This document shows, piece after piece, positions 32,469 to 43,391 of a stretch of DNA of 64,000 nucleotides (position 1 is the first letter of the stretch; each line of letters starts with the position of its first letter). The notes under the pieces are model-generated. The model ran no database searches. It saw only the letters and a program-made list of their open reading frames with translations, and was not told where the DNA came from. This DNA is from Hydractinia symbiolongicarpus. Taxonomy: Eukaryota; Cnidaria; Hydrozoa; Anthoathecata; Hydractiniidae. The stretch lies in the NCBI RefSeq assembly GCF_029227915.1, contig NC_079881.1, positions 9,982,001-10,046,000 on the forward strand. Direction: 5' to 3'. A program made the translations under genes and the position numbers.

Positions 32469-32541
32469 TGATTCCGCCCGGGCTCGAACCGGGGACCTTG
32501 CGCGTGTGAAGCGCACGTGATAACCGCTACACTACGGAATC
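32469..32541 (-). tRNA. tRNA-Val (CAC), minus strand, reference copy
   Basis: On the minus strand this reads as a 73-nt Val tRNA with the same acceptor, D arm and T arm as the plus-strand Val genes. The anticodon loop is TTCACAC, giving CAC (reads GUG), and one D-loop base differs (AGCGG for AGTGG). It points away from the next unit's Val+, so the two are divergent across a 91-nt spacer. A T4 on the minus strand lies 16-19 nt beyond its 3' end. Confidence 0.95.
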
Positions 32542-32632
32542 CAATGAATTTTAGAACCGATGACAAAGGAAAGCAATACAAGGCTAAAATAGCTAGAGAA
32601 AAAAGCAAAAACATGTCGCTTGTTAGTTTCCA
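32542..32632. promoter_or_regulatory. Shared 91-nt upstream spacer between divergent Val genes (reference copy)
   Basis: This spacer is the 5' flank of both Val- (leftward) and the next Val+ (rightward). It is A-rich on the plus strand, with runs such as GAGAAAAAAGC and CTAAAATAGC. The segment GAATTTTGG contains a T4 on the plus strand that could stop Met read-through after it crosses Val-. I see no certain TATA box; CTAAAATAG is only a weak candidate about 45 nt upstream of Val+. The strong promoters are the internal A and B boxes. The same spacer recurs in nearly every unit. Confidence 0.5.
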
Positions 32633-33158
32633 GATTCCGTAGTGTAGTGGTTATCACGTGCGCTTAACACGCGCAAGGTCCCCGGTTCGAGCCCGGGCGG
32701 AATCATTGATGTTTCCGCGAAGCGAACCTCGGAAGAGCCTCTGTAGGTTCGATGGTGTAATGGTTAGCACTCAGGACTCTGAATCTTGCGATCCGAGTTC
32801 AAGTCTCGGTGGACCCTGTGCCGTTATTTGTGCCTTGGAAGCACCTATTGGGCGTTTGGAAGCAACGGCACTTCAAATATTTTAGTCATTTGCAAGAAGA
32901 CATTGTAATAACAACGTTCTTCTGAAATGCATCGGATTAGGGCACAGTGCCTTGTTAGCGCAGTAGGCAGCGCGTCAGTCTCATAATCTGAAGGTCGTGA
33001 GTTCGATCCTCACACAGGGCAAGGCTTTTAAAAGCCGCAGTGAATCAAATGTTTGACGCCTATTACAAAACTTGCAACTCAACAATGATTCCGCCCGGGC
33101 TCGAACCGGGGACCTTGCGCGTGTGAAGCGCACGTGATAACCGCTACACTACGGAATC
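32633..33158. tRNA. Unit 56: Val-AAC, Gln variant, Met, Val-CAC(-)
   Basis: Val+ 32633-32705; Gln 32746-32817 (GGTTCGA/GGACCC); Met 32949-33021; Val- 33086-33158. Confidence 0.85.
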
Positions 33159-33249
33159 CAATGAATTTTGGAACCGATGACAAAGGAAAGCAATACAAGG
33201 CTAAAATAGCTAGAGAAAAAAGCAAAAACATGTCGCTTGTTAGTTTCCA

Positions 33250-33757
33250 GATTCCGTAGTGTAGTGGTTATCACATGCGCTTAACACGCGCAAGGTCCCC
33301 GGTTCGAGCCCGGGCGGAATCATTGATGTTTCCGCGAAGCGAACCTCGGAAGAGCCTCTGTAGGTTCCATGTTATAATGGTTAGCACTCAGGACTCTGAA
33401 TCCTGCGATCCGAGTTCAAGTCTCGGTGGAACCTGTGCCGTTATTTGTGCTTTGGAAGCACCTATGGGGCGTTTGGAAGCAACGGCACTTCAAATTTTTA
33501 GTCATTTGCAAGAAGACATTGTAATAACAACGTTCTTCTGAAATGCATCGGATTAGGGCACAGTGCCTTGTTAGCGCAGTAGGCAGCGCGTCAGTCTCAT
33601 AATCTGAAGGTCGTGAGTTCGATCCTCACACAGGGCAAGGCTTTTAAAAGCCGCAGTGAATCAAATGTTTGACGCCTATTACAAAACTAGCAACTCAACA
33701 ATGATTCCGCCCGGGCTCGAAACGGGGACCTTGCGCGTGTGAAGCGCACGTGATAAC
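33250..33757. tRNA. Unit 57: Val-AAC, Gln (altered A box), Met, Val(-) fragment
   Basis: Val+ 33250-33322 (CACATGCGC, A26); Gln 33363-33434 (ATGTTATAATGG); Met 33565-33637; truncated Val- 33702-33757. Confidence 0.83.
33702..33757 (-). pseudogene. Truncated tRNA-Val, 5' end lost
   Basis: Third copy of the GATAAC/GGCAC junction. Confidence 0.88.
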
Positions 33758-33838
33758 GGCACTTCAAATTTTTAGTCATTTGCAAGAAGACATTGTAATA
33801 ACAACGTTCTTCTGAAATGCATCGGATTAGGGCACAGT

Positions 33839-34048
33839 GCCTTGTTAGCGCAGTAGGCAGCGCGTCAGTCTCATAATCTGAAGGTCGTGAGTTCGATCCT
33901 CACACAGGGCAAGGCTTTTAAAAGCCGCAGTGAATCAAATGTTTGACGCCTATTACAAAACTTGCAACTCAACAATGATTCCGCCCGGGCTCGAACCGGG
34001 GACCTTGCGCGTGTGAAGCGCACGTGATAACCGCTACACTACGGAATC
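33839..34048. tRNA. Unit 58 (truncated): Met, Val-CAC(-)
   Basis: Met 33839-33911; Val- 33976-34048. Val+ and Gln are missing. Confidence 0.88.
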
Positions 34049-34139
34049 CAATGAATTTTGGAACCGATGACAAAGAAAAGCAATACAAGGCTAAAATAGC
34101 TAGAGAAAAAAGCAAAAACATGTCGCTTGTTAGTTTCCA

Positions 34140-34665
34140 GATTCCGTAGTGTAGTGGTTATCACGTGCGCTTAACACGCGCAAGGTCCCCGGTTCGAGCC
34201 CTGGCGGAATCATTGATGTTTCCGCGAAGCGAACCTCGGAAGAGCCTCTGTAGGTTCCATGTTATAATGGTTAGCACTCAGGACTCTGAATCCTGCGATC
34301 CGAGTTCAAGTCTCGTTGGAACCTGTGCCGTTAGTTGTGCCTCGGAAGCACCTATTGGGCGTTTGGAAGCAACGGCACTTGAAATATTTTAGTCATTTGC
34401 AAGAAGACATTGTAATAACAACGTTCTTCTGAAATGCATCGGATTAGGGCACAGTGCCTTGTTAGCGCAGTAGGCAGCGCGTCAGTTTCATAATCTGAAG
34501 GTCGTCAGTTCGATCCTCACACAGGGCAAGGCTTTTAAACGCCGCAGTGAATCAAATGTTTGACGCCTATTACAAAACTAGCAACTCAACAATGATTTCG
34601 CCCGGGCTCGAACCGTGGACCTTGCGCGTGAGAAGCGCACGTGATAACCGCTACACTACGGAATC
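34140..34665. tRNA. Unit 59: Val-AAC, Gln (altered A box), Met, Val-body CTC(-)
   Basis: Val+ 34140-34212 (CCCTGG); Gln 34253-34324 (ATGTTATAATGG, CTCGTTGG); Met 34456-34528 (T32); Val- 34593-34665. Confidence 0.82.
34593..34665 (-). tRNA. Val-body tRNA with CTC (Glu) anticodon
   Basis: Loop TTCTCAC. A68 faces C5 in the acceptor, and the T stem carries GTCCACGG, so the fold is weakened. Confidence 0.82.
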
Positions 34666-34756
34666 CAATGAATTTTGGAACCGATGACGAAGGAAAGCAA
34701 TACAAGGCTAAAATAGCTAGAGAAAAAAGCAAAAACATGTCGCTTGTTAGTTGCCA

Positions 34757-35282
34757 GATTCCGTAGTGTAGTGGTTATCACGTGCGCTTTACACGCGCAC
34801 GGTCCCCGGTTCGAGCCCGGGCGGAATCATTGATGTTTCCGCGAAGCGAACCTCGGAAGAGCCTCTGTAGGTTCCATGGTGTATTGGTTAGCACTCAGGA
34901 TTCTGAATCCTGCGATCCGAGTTCAAGTCTCGGTGGAACCTGGGCCGTTATTTGTGCCTCGGAAGCACCTATTGGGCGTTTGAAAGCAACGGCACTTCAA
35001 ATTTTTTAGTCATTTGCAAGAAGACATTGTAATAACAACGTTCTTCTGAAATGCATCGGATTAGGGCACAGTGCCTTGTTAGCGCAGTAGGCAGCGCGTC
35101 AGTCTCATAATCTGAAGGTCGTGAGTTCAATCCTCACACAGGGCAAGGCTTTTAAAAGCCGCAGTGAATCAAATGTTTGACGCCTATTACAAAACTAGCA
35201 ACTCAACAATGATTCCGCCCGGGCTCGAACCGGGGACCTTGCGCGTGTGAAGCGCACGTGATAACCGCTACACTACGGAATC
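34757..35282. tRNA. Unit 60: Val-TAC, Gln, Met, Val-CAC(-)
   Basis: Val+ 34757-34829 (CGCGCACGG); Gln 34870-34941 (GTGTATTGG A box, T32); Met 35073-35145; Val- 35210-35282. Confidence 0.86.
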
Positions 35283-35373
35283 CAATGAATTTTGTAACCT
35301 ATGACGAAGGAAAGCAATACAAGGCTAAAATAGCTAGAGAAAAAAGCAAAAACATGTCGCTTGTTAGTTGACA

Positions 35374-35898
35374 GATTCCGTAGTGTAGTGGTTATCACGT
35401 GCGCTTTACACGCGCAAGGTCCCCGGTTCGAGCCCGGGCGGAATCATTGATGTTTCCGCGAACGAACCTCGGAAGTGCCTCTGTAGGTTCCATGGTGTAA
35501 TGGTTATCACTCAGGACTCTGAATCCTGCGGTCCGAGTTCAAGTCTCGGTGGAACCTGTGCCGTTATTTGTGCCTCGGAAGCACCTATTGGGCGTTTGAA
35601 AGCAACGGCACTTCAAATTTTTTAGTCATTTGCAAGAAGACATTGTAATAACAACGTTCTTCTGAAATGCATCGGATTAGGGCACAGTGCCTTGTTAGCG
35701 CAGTAGGCAGCGCGTCAGTCTCATAATCTAAAGGTCGTGAGTTCGATCCTCACACAGGGCAAGGCTTTTAAAACCCGCAGTGAATCAAATGTTTGACGCC
35801 TATTACAAAACTAGCAACTCAACAATGATTCCGCCCGGGCTCGAACCGGGGACCTTGCGCGTGTGAAGCGCACGTGATAACCGCTACACTACGGAATC
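35374..35898. tRNA. Unit 61: Val-TAC, Gln, Met, Val-CAC(-)
   Basis: Val+ 35374-35446; Gln 35486-35557 (GGTTATCAC D arm); Met 35689-35761 (A42); Val- 35826-35898. Confidence 0.86.
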
Positions 35899-35989
35899 CA
35901 ATGAATTTTGGAACCGATAACGAAGGAAAGCAATACAAGGCTAAAATAGCTAGAGAAAAAAGCAAAAACATGTCGCTTGTTAGTTGCCA

Positions 35990-36515
35990 GATTCCGTAGT
36001 GTAGTGCTTATCACGTGCGCTTTACATGCGCAAGGTCCCCGGTTCGAGCCCGGGCGGAATCATTGATGTTTCCGCGAAGCGAACCTCGGAAGAGCCTCTG
36101 TAGGTTCCATGGTGTAATGGTTAGCACTCAGGACTCTGAATCTTGCGATCCGAGTTCAAGTCTCGGTGGAACCTGGGCCGTTATTTGTGCCTCGGAAGCA
36201 CCTATTGGGCGTTTGGAAGCAACGGCACTTCAAATATTTTAGTCATTTGCAAGAAGACATTGTAATAACAAGGTTCTTCTGAAATGCATCGGATTAGGGC
36301 ACAGTGCCTTGTTAGCGGAGTAGGCAGTGTGTCAGTCTCATAATCTGAAGGTCGTGAGTTCGATCCTCACACAGGGCAAGGCTTTTAAAAGCCGCAGTGA
36401 ATCAAATGTTTGACGCCTATTACAAAACTAGCAACTCAACAATGATTCCGCCCGGGCTCGAACCGGGGACCTTGCGCGTGTGAAGCGCACGTGATAACTG
36501 CTACATTACGGAATC
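35990..36515. tRNA. Unit 62: Val-TAC, Gln, Met, Val-CAC(-)
   Basis: Val+ 35990-36062 (GTGCTTATCAC, T38); Gln 36103-36174; Met 36306-36378 (GCGGAG, GCAGTGTG in the D arm); Val- 36443-36515. Confidence 0.84.
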
Positions 36516-36606
36516 CAATGAATTTTGGAACCTATGACGAAGGAAAGCAATACAAGGCTAAAATAGCTAGAGAAAAAAGCAAAAACATGTCGCTTTTTAG
36601 TTGCCA

Positions 36607-37132
36607 GATTCCGTAGTGTACTGGTTATCACGTACGCTTAACACGCGCAAGGTCCCCGGTTCGAGCCCAGGCGGAATCCTTGATGTTTCCGAGAAGCGAA
36701 CCTCGGAAGAGCCTCTGTAGGTTCCATGGTGTAATGGTTATCACTCAGGATTCTGAATCCTGCGATCCGAGTTCAAGTCTCGGTGGAACCTGTGCCGTTA
36801 TTTGTGCCTCGGAAGCACCTATTGGGCGTCTGGAAGCAACGGCACTTCAAATATTTTAGTCATTTGCAAGAAGACATTGTAATAACAACGTTCTTCTGAA
36901 ATGCATCGGATTAGGGCACAGTGCCTTGTTAGCGCAGTAGGCAGCGCGTCAGTCTCATAATCTGAAGGTCGTGAGTTCAATCCTCACACAGGGCAAGGCT
37001 TTTAAAAGCCGCAGTGAATCAAATGTTTGACGCCTATTACAAAACTAGCAACTCAACAATGATTCCGCCCGGGCTCGAACCGGGGACCTTGCGCGTGTGA
37101 AGCGCACGTGATAACCGCTACACTACGGAATC
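36607..37132. tRNA. Unit 63: Val-AAC (weak), Gln, Met, Val-CAC(-)
   Basis: Val+ 36607-36679 (D-loop TACTGG, A28 opposite C42, discriminator C); Gln 36720-36791; Met 36923-36995; Val- 37060-37132. T5 upstream of Val+ (CTTTTTAG). Confidence 0.82.
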
Positions 37133-37223
37133 CAATGAATTTTGTAACCTATGACGAAGGAAAGCAATACAAGGCTAAAATAGCTAGAGAAAAAAGCAAA
37201 AACATGTCGCTTGTTAGTTGACA

Positions 37224-37748
37224 GATTCCGTAGTGTAGTGGTTATCACGTGCGCTTTACACGCGCAAGGTCCCCGGTTCGAGCCCGGGCGGAATCATTGA
37301 TGTTTCCGCGAACGAACCTCGGAAGTGCCTCTGTAGGTTCCATGGTGTAATGGTTATCACTCAGGACTCTGAATCCTGCGGTCCGAGTTCAAGTCTCGGT
37401 GGAACCTGTGCCGTTATTTGTGCCTCGGAAGCACCTATTGGGCGTTTGGAAGCAACGGCACTTCAAATATTTTAGTCATTTGCAAGAAGACATTGTAATA
37501 ACAACGTTCTTCTGAAATGCATCGGATTAGGGCACAGTGCCTTGTTAGCGCAGTAGGCAGCGCGTCAGTCTCATAATCTGAAGGTCGTGAGTTCGATCCT
37601 CACACAGGGCAAGGCTTTTAAAACCCGCAGTGAATCAAATGTTTGACGCCTATTACAAAACTAGCAACTCAACAATGATTCCGCCCGGGCTCGAACCGGG
37701 GACCTTGCGCGTGTGAAGCGCACGTGATAACCGCTACACTACGGAATC
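37224..37748. tRNA. Unit 64: Val-TAC, Gln, Met, Val-CAC(-)
   Basis: Val+ 37224-37296; Gln 37336-37407; Met 37539-37611; Val- 37676-37748. Near copy of unit 61. Confidence 0.88.
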
Positions 37749-37839
37749 CAATGAATTTTGGAACCGATGACAAAGGAAAGCAATACAAGGCTAAAATAGC
37801 TAGAGAAAAAAGCAAAAACATGTCGCTTGTTAGTTGACA

Positions 37840-38364
37840 GATTCCGTAGTGTAGTGGTTATCACGTGCGCTTTACACGCGCAAGGTCCCCGGTTCGAGCC
37901 CGGGCGGAATCATTGATGTTTCCGCGAACGAACCTCGGAAGTGCCTCTGTAGGTTCCATGGTGTAATGGTTAGCACTCAGGACTCTGAATCCTGCGGTCC
38001 GAGTTCAAGTCTCGGTGGAACCTGTGCCGTTATTTGTGCCTCGGAAGCACCTATTGGGCGTTTGGAAGCAACGGCACTTCAAATATTTTAGTCATTTGCA
38101 TGAAGACATTGTAATAACAACGTTCTTCTGAAATGCATCGGATTAGGGCACAGTGCCTTGTTAGCGCAGTAGGCAGCGCGTCAGTTTCATAATCTGAAGG
38201 TCGTCAGTTCGATCCTCACACAGTGCAAGGCTTTTAAACGCCGCAGTGAATCAAATATTTGACGCCTATTACAAAACTAGCAACTCAACAATGATTTCGC
38301 CTGGGCTCGAACCGTGGACCTTGCGCGTGAGAAGCGCACGTGATAACCGCTACACTACGGAATC
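37840..38364. tRNA. Unit 65: Val-TAC, Gln, Met, Val-body CTC(-)
   Basis: Val+ 37840-37912; Gln 37952-38023; Met 38155-38227 (CAGTGCA end, T32); Val- 38292-38364. Confidence 0.85.
38292..38364 (-). tRNA. Val-body tRNA with CTC (Glu) anticodon
   Basis: Relative of 34593, with an extra T-stem change (GCCTGGGCTCG). Confidence 0.82.
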
Positions 38365-38455
38365 CAATGAATTTTGGAACCGATGACGAAGGAAAGCAAT
38401 ACAAGGCTAAAATAGCTAGAGAAAAAAGCAAAAACATGTCGCTTGTTAGTTGCCA

Positions 38456-38981
38456 GATTCCGTAGTGTAGTGGTTATCACGTGCGCTTTACACGCGCACG
38501 GTCCCCGGTTCGAGCCCGGGCGGAATCATTGATGTTTCCGCGAAGCGAACCTCGGAAGAGCCTCTGTAGGTTCCATGGTGTATTGGTTAGCACTCAGGAC
38601 TCTGAATCCTGCGATCCGAGTTCAAGTCTCGGTGGAACCTGGGCCGTTATTTGTGCCTCGGAAGCACCTATTGGGCGTTTGAAAGCAACGGCACTTCAAA
38701 TTTTTTAGTCATTTGCAAGAAGACATTGTAATAACAACGTTCTTCTGAAATGCATCGGATTAGGGCACAGTGCCTTGTTAGCGCAGTAGGCAGCGCGTCA
38801 GTCTCATAATCTAAAGGTCGTGAGTTCGATCCTCACACAGAGCAAGGCTTTTTAAAGCCGCAGTGAATCAAATGTTTGACGCCTATTACAAAACTAGCAA
38901 CTCAACAATGATTCCGCCCGGGCTCGAACCGGGGACCTTGCGCGTGTGAAGCGCACGTGATAACTGCTACATTACGGAATC
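38456..38981. tRNA. Unit 66: Val-TAC, Gln, Met, Val-CAC(-)
   Basis: Val+ 38456-38528; Gln 38569-38640 (GTGTATTGG); Met 38772-38844 (A42; GGCTTTTTAAAGCC after it); Val- 38909-38981. Confidence 0.86.
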
Positions 38982-39072
38982 CAATGAATTTTGGAACCTA
39001 TGACGAAGGAAAGCAATACAAGGCTAAAATAGCTAGAGAAAAAAGCAAAAACATGTCGCTTTTTAGTTGCCA

Positions 39073-39598
39073 GATTCCGTAGTGTACTGGTTATCACGTA
39101 CGCTTAACACGCGCAAGGTCCCCGGTTCGAGCCCAGGCGGAATCCTTGATGTTTCCGAGAAGCGAACCTCGGAAGAGCCTCTGTAGGTTCCATGGTGTAA
39201 TGATTATCACTCAGGACTCTGAATCCTGCGATCCGAGTTCAAGTCTCGGTGGAACCTGTGCCGTTATTTGTGCCTCGGAAGCACCTATTGGGCGTGTGGA
39301 AGCAACGGCACTTCAAATATTTTAGTCATTTGCAAGAAGACATTGTAATAACAACGTTCTTCTGAAATGCATCGGATTAGGGCACAGTGCCTTGTTAGCG
39401 CAGTAGGCAGCGCGTCAGTCTCATAATTTGAAGGTCTTGAGTCCGATCCTCACACAGGGCAAGGCTTTTAAAAGCCGCAGTGAATCAAATGTTTGACGCC
39501 TATTACAAAACTAGCAACTCAACAATGATTTCGCCTGGGCTCGAACCGTGGACCTTGCGCGTGTGAAGCGCACGTGATAACCGCTACACTACGGAATC
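39073..39598. tRNA. Unit 67: Val-AAC (weak), Gln, Met, Val-CAC(-)
   Basis: Val+ 39073-39145 (as unit 63); Gln 39186-39257 (ATGATTATC D arm); Met 39389-39461 (T40 wobble, AGTCCGATCC B box); Val- 39526-39598. Confidence 0.82.
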
Positions 39599-39689
39599 CA
39601 ATGAATTTTGGAACCGATGACGAAGGAAAGCAATACAAGGCTAAAATAGCTGGAGAAAAAAGCAAAAACATGTCGCTTGTTAGTTGCCA

Positions 39690-40215
39690 GATTCCGTAGT
39701 GTAGTGGTTATCACGTGCGCTTTACACGCGCACGGTCCCCGGTTCGAGCCCGGGCGGAATCATTGATGTTTCCGCGAAGCGAACCTCGGAAGAGCCTCTG
39801 TAGGTTCCATGGTGTATTGGTTAGCACTCAGGACTCTGAATCCTGCGATCCGAGTTCAAGTCTCGGTGGAACCTGGGCCGTTATTTGTGCCTCGGAAGCA
39901 CCTATTGGGCGTTTGAAAGCAACGGCACTTCAAATTTTTTAGTCATTTGCAAGAAGACATTGTAATAACAACGTTCTTCTGAAATGCATCGGATTAGGGC
40001 ACAGTGCCTTGTTAGCGCAGTAGGCAGCGCGTCAGTCTCATAATCTAAAGGTCGTGAGTTCGATCCTCACACAGAGCAAGGCTTTTTAAAGCCGCAGTGA
40101 ATCAAATGTTTGACGCCTATTACAAAACTAGCAACTCAACAATGATTCCGCCCGGGCTCGAACCGGGGACCTTGCGCGTGTGAAGCGCACGTGATAACTG
40201 CTACATTACGGAATC
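39690..40215. tRNA. Unit 68: Val-TAC, Gln, Met, Val-CAC(-)
   Basis: Val+ 39690-39762; Gln 39803-39874; Met 40006-40078; Val- 40143-40215. Copy of unit 66, 1,234 bp away. Confidence 0.87.
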
Positions 40216-40306
40216 CAATGAATTTTGGAACCTATGACGAAGGAAAGCAATACAAGGCTAAAATAGCTAGAGAAAAAAGCAAAAACATGTCGCTTTTTAG
40301 TTGCCA

Positions 40307-40832
40307 GATTCCGTAGTGTACTGGTTATCACGTACGCTTAACACGCGCAAGGTCCCCGGTTCGAGCCCAGGCGGAATCCTTGATGTTTCCGAGAAGCGAA
40401 CCTCGGAAGAGCCTCTGTAGGTTCCATGGTGTAATGATTATCACTCAGGACTCTGAATCCTGCGATCCGAGTTCAAGTCTCGGTGGAACCTGTGCCGTTA
40501 TTTGTGCCTCGGAAGCACCTATTGGGCGTGTGGAAGCAACGGCACTTCAAATATTTTAGTCATTTGCAAGAAGACATTGTAATAACAACGTTCTTCTGAA
40601 ATGCATCGGATTAGGGCACAGTGCCTTGTTAGCGCAGTAGGCAGCGCGTCAGTCTCATAATTTGAAGGTCTTGAGTCCGATCCTCACACAGGGCAAGGCT
40701 TTTAAAAGCCGCAGTGAATCAAATGTTTGACGCCTATTACAAAACTAGCAACTCAACAATGATTCCGCCCGGGCTCGAACCGGGGACCTTGCGCGTGTGA
40801 AGCGCACGTGATAACCGCTACACTACGGAATC
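40307..40832. tRNA. Unit 69: Val-AAC (weak), Gln, Met, Val-CAC(-)
   Basis: Val+ 40307-40379; Gln 40420-40491; Met 40623-40695; Val- 40760-40832. Copy of unit 67. Confidence 0.83.
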
Positions 40833-40923
40833 CAATGAATTTTGGAACCTATGACGAAGGAAAGCAATACAAGGCTAAAATAGCTAGAGAAAAAAGCAAA
40901 AACATGTCGCTTTTTAGTTGCCA

Positions 40924-41449
40924 GATTCCGTAGTGTAGTGGTTATCACGTGCGCTTTACACGCGCAAGGTCCCCGGTTCGAGCCCGGGCGGAATCATTGA
41001 TGTTTCCGCGAAGCGAACCTCGGAAGAGCCTCTGTAGGTTCCATGGTGTAATGGTTAGCACTCAGGACTCTTAATCCTGCGATCCGAGTTCAAGTCTCGG
41101 TGGAACCTGTGCCGTTATTTGTGCCTCGGAAGCACCTATTGGGCGTGTGGAAGCAACGGCACTTCAAATATTTTAGTCATTTGCAAGAAGACATTGTAAT
41201 AACAACGTTCTTCTGAAATGCATCGGATTAGGGCACAGTGCCTTGTTAGCGCAGTAGGCAGCGCGTCAGTCTCATAATTTGAAGGTCTTGAGTCCGATCC
41301 TCACACAGGGCAAGGCTTTTAAAAGCCGCAGTGAATCAAATGTTTGACGCCTATTACAAAACTAGCAACTCAACAATGATTCCGCCCGGGCTCGAACCGG
41401 GGACCTTGCGCGTGTGAAGCGCACGTGATAACCGCTACACTACGGAATC
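40924..41449. tRNA. Unit 70: Val-TAC, Gln-body CTT, Met, Val-CAC(-)
   Basis: Val+ 40924-40996; Gln-type 41037-41108 with CTT; Met 41240-41312 (AGTCCGATCC); Val- 41377-41449. Confidence 0.88.
41037..41108 (+). tRNA. Gln-body tRNA with CTT (Lys) anticodon
   Basis: The loop CTCTTAA gives CTT, from G36 to T. Everything else is the consensus Gln gene: acceptor, D arm, T arm and B box. If transcribed it would read AAG. Which synthetase charges it cannot be told; GlnRS uses both the anticodon and acceptor bases, which are still of Gln type. Confidence 0.88.
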
Positions 41450-41540
41450 CAATGAATTTTGGAACCTATGACGAAGGAAAGCAATACAAGGCTAAAATAG
41501 CTAGAGAAAAAAGCAAAAACATGTCGCTTTTTAGTTGCCA

Positions 41541-42066
41541 GATTCCGTAGTGTAGTGGTTATCACGTGCGCTTTACACGCGCAAGGTCCCCGGTTCGAGC
41601 CCGGGCGGAATCATTGATGTTTCCGCGAAGCGAACCTCGGAAGAGCCTCTGTAGGTTCCATGGTGTAATGGTTAGCACTCAGGACTCTTAATCCTGCGAT
41701 CCGAGTTCAAGTCTCGGTGGAACCTGTGCCGTTATTTGTGCCTCGGAAGCATCTATTGGACGTTTGGAAGAAACGGCACTTGAAATATTTTAGTCATTTG
41801 CAAGAAGACATTGTAATAACAACGTTCTTCTGAAATGCATCGGATTAGGGCACAGTGCCTTGTTAGCGCAGTAGGCAGCGCGTCAGTCTCATAATCTGAA
41901 GGTCGTCAGTTCGATCCTCACACAGGGCAAGGCTTTTAAAAGCCGCAGTGAATCAAATGTTTGACGCCTATTACAAAACTAGCAACTCAACAATGATTCC
42001 GCCCGGGCTCGAACCGGGGACCTTGCGCGTGTGAAGCGCATGTGATAACCGCTACACTACGGAATC
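41541..42066. tRNA. Unit 71: Val-TAC, Gln-body CTT, Met, Val-CAC(-)
   Basis: Val+ 41541-41613; Gln-type 41654-41725; Met 41857-41929; Val- 41994-42066. Confidence 0.88.
41654..41725 (+). tRNA. Gln-body tRNA with CTT (Lys) anticodon
   Basis: Identical to 41037, one unit later, with an otherwise consensus body. Confidence 0.88.
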
Positions 42067-42157
42067 CAATGAATTTTGGAACCGATGACGAAGGAAAGCA
42101 ATACAAGGCTAAAATAGCTAGAGAAAAAAGCAAAAACATGTCGCTTGTTAGTTGCCA

Positions 42158-42683
42158 GATTCCGTAGTGTAGTGGTTATCACGTGCGCTATACACGCGCA
42201 AGGTCCCCGGTTCGAGCCCGGGCGGAATCATTGATGTTTCCGCGAAGCGAACCTCGGAAGAGCCTCTGTAGGTTCCATGGTGTAATGGTTAGCAATCAAG
42301 ACTCTGAATCCTGCGATCCGAGTTCAAGTCTCGGTGGAACCTGGGCCGTTATTTGTGCCTCGGAAGCACCTATTGGGCGTTTGGAAGCAACAGCACTTCA
42401 AATATTTTAGTCATTTGCAAGAAGACATTGTAATAACAACGTTCTTCTGAAATGCATCGGATTAGGGCACAGTGCCTTGTTAGCGCAGTAGGCAGCGGGT
42501 CAGTCTCATAATCTGAAGGTCGTGAGTTCGATCCTCACACAGGGCAAGGCTTTTAAAAGCCGCAGTGAATCAAATGTTTGACGCCTATTACAAAACTAGC
42601 AACTCAACAATGATTCCGCCCGGGCTCGAACAGGGGACCTTGCGCGTGTGAAGCGCACGAGATAACTGCTACATTACGGAATC
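42158..42683. tRNA. Unit 72: Val-TAC (A33), Gln, Met, Val-CAC(-)
   Basis: Val+ 42158-42230 (loop TATACAC, T33 lost); Gln 42271-42342 (A29 opposite C41); Met 42474-42546 (GCGGGTC); Val- 42611-42683 (CGAACAGGGG). Confidence 0.83.
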
Positions 42684-42774
42684 CAATGAATTTTGGAACC
42701 TATGACGAAGGAAAGCAATACAAGGCTAAAATAGCTAGAGAAAAAAGCAAAAACATGTCGCTTTTTAGTTGCCA

Positions 42775-43300
42775 GATTCCGTAGTGTACTGGTTATCACG
42801 TGCGCTTAACAGGCGCAAGGTCCCCGGTTCGAGCCCAGGCGGAATCATTGATGTTTCCGAGAAGCGAACCTCGGAAGAGCCTCTGTAGGTTCCATGGTGT
42901 AATGGTTATCACTCAGGACTCTGAATCCTGCGATCCGAATCCAAGTCTCGGTGGAACCTGTGCCGTTATTTGTGCCTGGAAAGCACCTATTGGGCGTGTG
43001 GAAGCAACGGCACTTCAAATATTTTAGTCATTTGCAAGAAGACATTGTAATAACAACGTTCTTCTGAAATGCATCGGATTAGGGCACAGTGTCTTGTTAG
43101 CGCAGTAGGCAGCGCGTCAGTCTCATAATCTGAAGGTCGTGAGTTCGATCCTCACACAGGGCAAGGCTTTTAAAACCCGCAGTGAGTCAAATGTTTGAAG
43201 CCTATTACAAAACTAGCAACTCAACAATGATTCCGCCCGGGCTCGAACCTGGGACCTTGCGCGTGTGAAGCGCACGTGATAACCGCTACACTACCGAATC
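42775..43300. tRNA. Unit 73: Val-AAC, Gln (B-box damage), Met, Val-CAC(-)
   Basis: Val+ 42775-42847 (G38); Gln 42888-42959 (CCGAATCCAAG); Met 43091-43163 (GTCTTGT start); Val- 43228-43300. Confidence 0.8.
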
Positions 43301-43391
43301 CAATGATTTTTGGAACCTATGACGAAGGAAAGCAATACAAGGTTAAAATAGCTACAGAAAAAAGCAAAAACATGTCGCTTGTTAGGTGCCA

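Larger units (their letters stand above)
32017..32541. tRNA. Unit 55: Val-TAC, Gln, Met, Val-CAC(-)
   Basis: Val+ 32017-32089; Gln 32129-32200 (CTGCGGTCC); Met 32332-32404; Val- 32469-32541. One base is deleted in the Val-Gln spacer (GCGAACGAAC). Confidence 0.92.
38456..40832. repeat. Two-unit tandem duplication (1,234 bp)
   Basis: Units 66-67 and 68-69 share the GTGTATTGG Gln, GGCTTTTTAAAGCC terminator, TACTGG Val and AGTCCGATCC Met. Confidence 0.85.

Noticed and set aside
32542-32632. TATA-like element CTAAAATAGC as a promoter
   Set aside because: Position and sequence are not convincing, and animal tRNA genes rely mainly on internal boxes. Kept only as a weak candidate.
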